Both the position numbers and the translations under genes were made by a program. From Natranaeroarchaeum sulfidigenes (GTDB taxonomy: Archaea > Halobacteriota > Halobacteria > Halobacteriales > Natronoarchaeaceae): 64,000 nucleotides of DNA. The DNA lies in contig NZ_CP064786.1 in NCBI RefSeq assembly GCF_017094485.1, positions 62,001 to 126,000 of the forward strand. Reading direction: 5' to 3'. Positions 62,489 to 64,000 of this stretch are shown here, in pieces; position 1 is the first letter of the stretch; every line of letters starts with the position of its first letter. The notes under the pieces are model-generated. The model saw only the letters and a program-made list of their open reading frames with translations, did not search any database and had not been told where the DNA came from.

Positions 62489-63271
62489 ATGGTATCTGGC
62501 TCGAAGCATGGACACGACTACCGGTTAGACGAGATTGATCGGTTGATCGTCCACGCGCTGATGACGGACGCGCGATCGATCTCCGCACCCGATATTGCGG
62601 ACGACGTCAACGTCTCCGCCGGGACAATACGGAACCGAATTGCACGGCTTGAAGAACATGGGATCGTCACCGGGTATCATGCCGCGGTCGATTTCGAACG
62701 TGCGGATGGCAGTCTCACGAACCTCTTTCTCTGTAATGTCCCGTTCCCGGATATCGAACGTGTGACCGCACAGTCGGGAGGGATCCCTGGTGTCATCGAT
62801 ATCCGCGAGCTTATGGGTGGGCGAACGAACCTCCACGTCCTTGCAGTGGGCGATAACACGACCGAACTGCGTCGTATCGGCCGTCAGCTCTCGGAAATCG
62901 GCGTCGAAATCGAGGACGAGATGCTCGTCAAAGACAGATCACGGTTCTCGTACGGCCCGTTCGGGCCGGAGGCAGACGAGTCGGTGTCGCTTGCGGACTC
63001 CATCTCGCTGGCGGGCGGCGCGGAGGTCATCGACATCCCGGTCGATGCGGATGCACCGGTCGTCGGTCTGACTGTCGAGCACGCCGTCGAGGAGGGGCTC
63101 CTGCCGCCGGAGGCACTGCTGGTTGCAATCGAACGGGACGACGAGACGATCACGCCACACGGCGACACAGTCATTCAGTCGAACGACATCGTTACCGTGT
63201 TTTCTCGCGATCCATCCGAGACCGTTCTCAATGGGTTCGAGGTTGCGGACCCCGTGGAGGTCGATGAATGA
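62489..63271 (+). CDS. Lrp/AsnC-type regulator fused to an RCK_C domain
   Basis: 260 residues from ATG 62489 (a start 30 codons upstream lies before the TATA-like TATTATATT at ~62452-62460, so is unlikely). N-terminal winged HTH (DEIDRLIVHALMTDARSISAPDIADDVNVSAGTIRNRIARLEEHGIVTGYHAAVDFERAD), a partial ligand-binding region (LTNLFLCNVPFPDIERVTAQSGGIPGVIDIRELMGGRTNLHVLAVGDN) and a C-terminal RCK_C domain (IDIPVDADAPVVGLTVEHAVEEGLLPPEALLVAIERDDETITPHGDTVIQSNDIVTVFSRDPSETVLNGFEVADP). A DNA-binding protein with a potassium-transport sensor domain; probably controls the divergent permease-channel-antiporter operon. Coupled to the next stress-protein gene (ATGA). Confidence 0.9.
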   Translation: MVSGSKHGHDYRLDEIDRLIVHALMTDARSISAPDIADDVNVSAGTIRNRIARLEEHGIVTGYHAAVDFERADGSLTNLFLCNVPFPDIERVTAQSGGIPGVIDIRELMGGRTNLHVLAVGDNTTELRRIGRQLSEIGVEIEDEMLVKDRSRFSYGPFGPEADESVSLADSISLAGGAEVIDIPVDADAPVVGLTVEHAVEEGLLPPEALLVAIERDDETITPHGDTVIQSNDIVTVFSRDPSETVLNGFEVADPVEVDE

Positions 63272-63711
63272 TGCCTGGCTCCCTCACCGAACGCGTTGTC
63301 GTCCCGCTTGCGAACGAGGACGACGCCACGAACTCCCTCTCGGCGATCGAACAGTGGTTCGATCCGGCCGGGACAAAACTGACCTTCGTTCACGTCATCG
63401 AGAAAGGCGGTGGCGCACCTGATAAAGCACCGCTTGGTGCCCGCGAAGAACAGGCCGATCGGATCTTTGATATCGTCGAGGCGCACTTTGGCTCCGGCGA
63501 ATTCGCGGTCGAAACGACGCTTCGATACGGCACGAGCGTTACTGACGAAGTTGTCGCAGTTGCCGACGCAGTAGACGCAACAGTGATTGCGTTCACGCCG
63601 AGAGATCACACTATTCTCTCGAAACTCCTCTCCGGCAACCTGACCACCGGAATCGTCTCGAACGAGCGGTTCCCGGTCGTTGTTTTGCCCCCTCAGACGG
63701 ACGATGAGTAG
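63268..63711 (+). CDS. Universal stress protein
   Basis: 147 residues, start at ATG 63268 overlapping the previous stop by 4 bp (an ATG one codon later is equivalent). One UspA domain: RVVVPLANEDDATNSLSAIEQWF at the start, FAVETTLRYGTSVTDEVVAVADAVDATVIAFTPRDHTILSKLLSGNLTTGIVSNERFPVVVLPP at the end. The classical G-x2-G-x9-GS/T loop is not conserved (PRDHTILSKLLSGNLTTG), so ATP binding is doubtful. Coupled with the Lrp-RCK_C gene, hence likely part of the same cation-stress response. Confidence 0.9.
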   Translation: MMPGSLTERVVVPLANEDDATNSLSAIEQWFDPAGTKLTFVHVIEKGGGAPDKAPLGAREEQADRIFDIVEAHFGSGEFAVETTLRYGTSVTDEVVAVADAVDATVIAFTPRDHTILSKLLSGNLTTGIVSNERFPVVVLPPQTDDE

Positions 63712-63808
63712 TCGTCTGGGCGGTTCATTCTGGCACTGGGACAATTCTGGCGCGTCTCATTTGCAAGTCTTAAAACCCCGACGAGTGAAGGGCTACTGAG
63801 ACTACTCG

Positions 63809-64000
63809 ATGAGTGAGATAGCCCTCGCCGCGAACTTTGCGACCATCGTCGTCGTCGCGACGATCATCGGCCTGCTCGCTCGACAGACCGGCCAGCCCAC
63901 GATCATCGCGTACATCCTCACGGGGATCATCCTCGGGCCAGTGATGATCGACCTGCTGGAACTGCTGGTCGGCATCGACGTTGTCAGAGCCATCGTCGGC
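63809..64000 (+). CDS. Cation:proton antiporter, N-terminal part (truncated by window)
   Basis: Starts at ATG 63809 and runs past the end of the window; 64 residues visible. Two TM segments (NFATIVVVATIIGLLARQTGQPTIIAYILTGIILGPVMIDL) with the RQTGQPTIIAYILTGIILGP motif typical of CPA2 antiporters of the KefC/NapA group. The fourth transporter or channel of the 54-64 kb island. The rest cannot be judged. Confidence 0.8.
   Translation, partial: MSEIALAANFATIVVVATIIGLLARQTGQPTIIAYILTGIILGPVMIDLLELLVGIDVVRAIVG

Overview
The window is chromosomal DNA from a halophilic archaeon (class Halobacteria). The evidence is uniformly high-GC coding DNA, strongly acidic predicted proteins, TATA boxes about 25-30 bp upstream of start codons (leaderless transcription), Tat-type lipoprotein signals, an archaeal replication and transcription set (MCM, TFB, DNA polymerase D large subunit) and typical haloarchaeal gene families. 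Nothing in the sequence lets me name the genus.

Layout. 0-6.8 kb: the 3' part of mcm, whose first 14 visible codons are the C-terminal end of an intein, followed by a run of small uncharacterised haloarchaeal genes, two ParA/MinD-like ATPases (one with a degenerate P-loop), tfb and a beta-propeller-like protein. 6.8-13.4 kb: uvrB, a VapBC pair, small membrane and hypothetical proteins, a ferritin-like protein, a VanZ-like protein and a sulfurtransferase. 13.6-15.3 kb: an IS1341-type element (tnpB only) with a terminal hairpin at each end and a previously easy-to-miss 47-codon ribbon-helix-helix-like gene divergent from tnpB; it sits between two divergent sulfurtransferase genes. 16-23 kb: an XPD/Rad3-like Fe-S helicase, a DUF1684 protein, a 0.6 kb structured non-coding stretch, a methyltransferase and the metY-metX pair. 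23.6-28.6 kb: the pstSCAB phosphate transporter and an MFS protein. 28.5-44.5 kb: housekeeping and accessory genes (universal stress protein, HtrA-like protease, NifU-domain protein, PanE-like reductase, photolyase, DNA polymerase D large subunit, PPC-domain protein, SDR, acetamidase/formamidase, an ABC exporter). 44.5-50 kb: NAD-dependent DNA ligase, a 55-codon gene, and a CBS-glyS-dolichol-kinase-like operon. 50-54 kb: a two-domain stress protein, a membrane protein and a hybrid receiver/PAS histidine kinase.

54-64 kb is a dense monovalent-cation island: a translationally coupled pair of membrane proteins with C-terminal RCK_C (TrkA-C) domains, a four-gene operon on the minus strand (amino-acid permease fused to stress domains, two-RCK potassium channel-like protein, KhtT-like regulator, CPA2 antiporter), a divergent Lrp/AsnC-RCK_C hybrid regulator with a stress protein, and the start of another antiporter. 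RCK_C domains recur in at least five proteins, suggesting a shared ligand (K+, nucleotide or c-di-AMP; inference).

Most interesting leads: the tnpB whose RuvC-II glutamate is replaced, with a divergent small RHH-like gene and a palindromic shared promoter; the RCK_C membrane-protein pair; perfect or near-perfect inverted repeats placed at or just upstream of TATA boxes of several genes; and the mcm intein. No tRNA, rRNA or CRISPR array was seen.
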